Origin: Pseudomonadota bacterium
GTDB taxonomy: Bacteria > Desulfobacterota > Anaeroferrophillalia > Anaeroferrophillales > Tharpellaceae
Direction: 5' to 3'
DNA: 22,603 bases
Assembly: GCA_015486505.1 (NCBI GenBank)
Contig: WFRP01000173.1
Coordinates: 1 to 22,603 of the forward strand
The position numbers and the translations under genes were made by a program. Positions 22,524 through 22,603 of this stretch are shown in pieces. Each line of letters starts with the position of its first letter. The first letter of the stretch is position 1. The notes beneath the pieces were generated by a model. It made no database searches. It was given only the letters and a program-made list of their open reading frames with translations, and had not been told where the DNA came from.

Positions 22524-22603
22524 TGCGGGAACAAATCCCGCAACCCAAACAGGGCCTTGCGGCCCGCACCCAGGGGCACTTCCGCTGGTCGCACCCCAAG
22601 GGC
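22524..22603 (+). repeat. R repeat, copy 14 (cut by window edge)
   Basis: The left part of a plus-oriented unit: the TGCGGG/CCCGCA hairpin, the GGGCC-TTGC-GGCCC hairpin, one complete GC module and the beginning of a second. It runs off the window. Confidence 0.9.

Overview
The window reads as a chromosomal segment of a Gram-negative bacterium of roughly 50% GC, most likely a deltaproteobacterial (Desulfobacterota) anaerobe. The evidence is a lysS-lolC-lolD-bamA-skp-fabZ-lpxA-lpxB-msbA outer-membrane and lipid A cluster, a subfamily 2 PyrF, and a tandem CQLG-motif protein next to moaE. The assignment rests on gene content only; no rRNA or tRNA is present.

Layout. 1-643: a tandem array of a structured intergenic repeat (called R here) followed by a broken IS91-type transposase. 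644-2353 (-): NCS2 nucleobase permease with an unusual C-terminal extension. 2764-3834 (+): FAD amine oxidase-like protein. 3876-4688 (-): pyrF. 4765-5286 (+): 3D-domain lipoprotein. 5380-5568 (+): a tiny membrane ORF interrupted by one in-frame TGA, a candidate selenoprotein. 5575-6003 (+): duplicated CQLG-domain protein. 7570-6063 (-): kdsB, an HNH nuclease and moaE. 7832-8072: a complete non-autonomous transposon with 14-bp inverted ends and an 8-bp target duplication. 8250-9843 (+): an Ala/Lys/Glu-tailed coiled-coil protein and a membrane TPR protein. 10157-22214 (+): TPR lipoprotein (PilW-like), lysS, lolC, lolD, bamA, skp, fabZ, lpxA, lpxB and msbA, all on one strand.

The long plus-strand block is functionally coherent. 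FabZ, LpxA and LpxB make lipid A precursors and MsbA flips the product. LolC/LolD release lipoproteins. Skp and BamA deliver and insert outer-membrane proteins. KdsB, encoded elsewhere in the window, supplies CMP-Kdo for the same lipid A-core pathway.

The most striking feature is repeat family R: 14 full or partial copies at 8 intergenic loci in 22.6 kb. It is modular: a GC hairpin, a second hairpin, 0-3 copies of a 24-26 bp module, two AT-rich hairpins and a long-range stem, bounded by CTAA. Stem arms co-vary between copies, units are often head-to-tail pairs, and one array sits inside a second copy of the MITE-like element exactly at a CTAA. The family resembles BOX or REP elements in architecture, but I recognise no named family.
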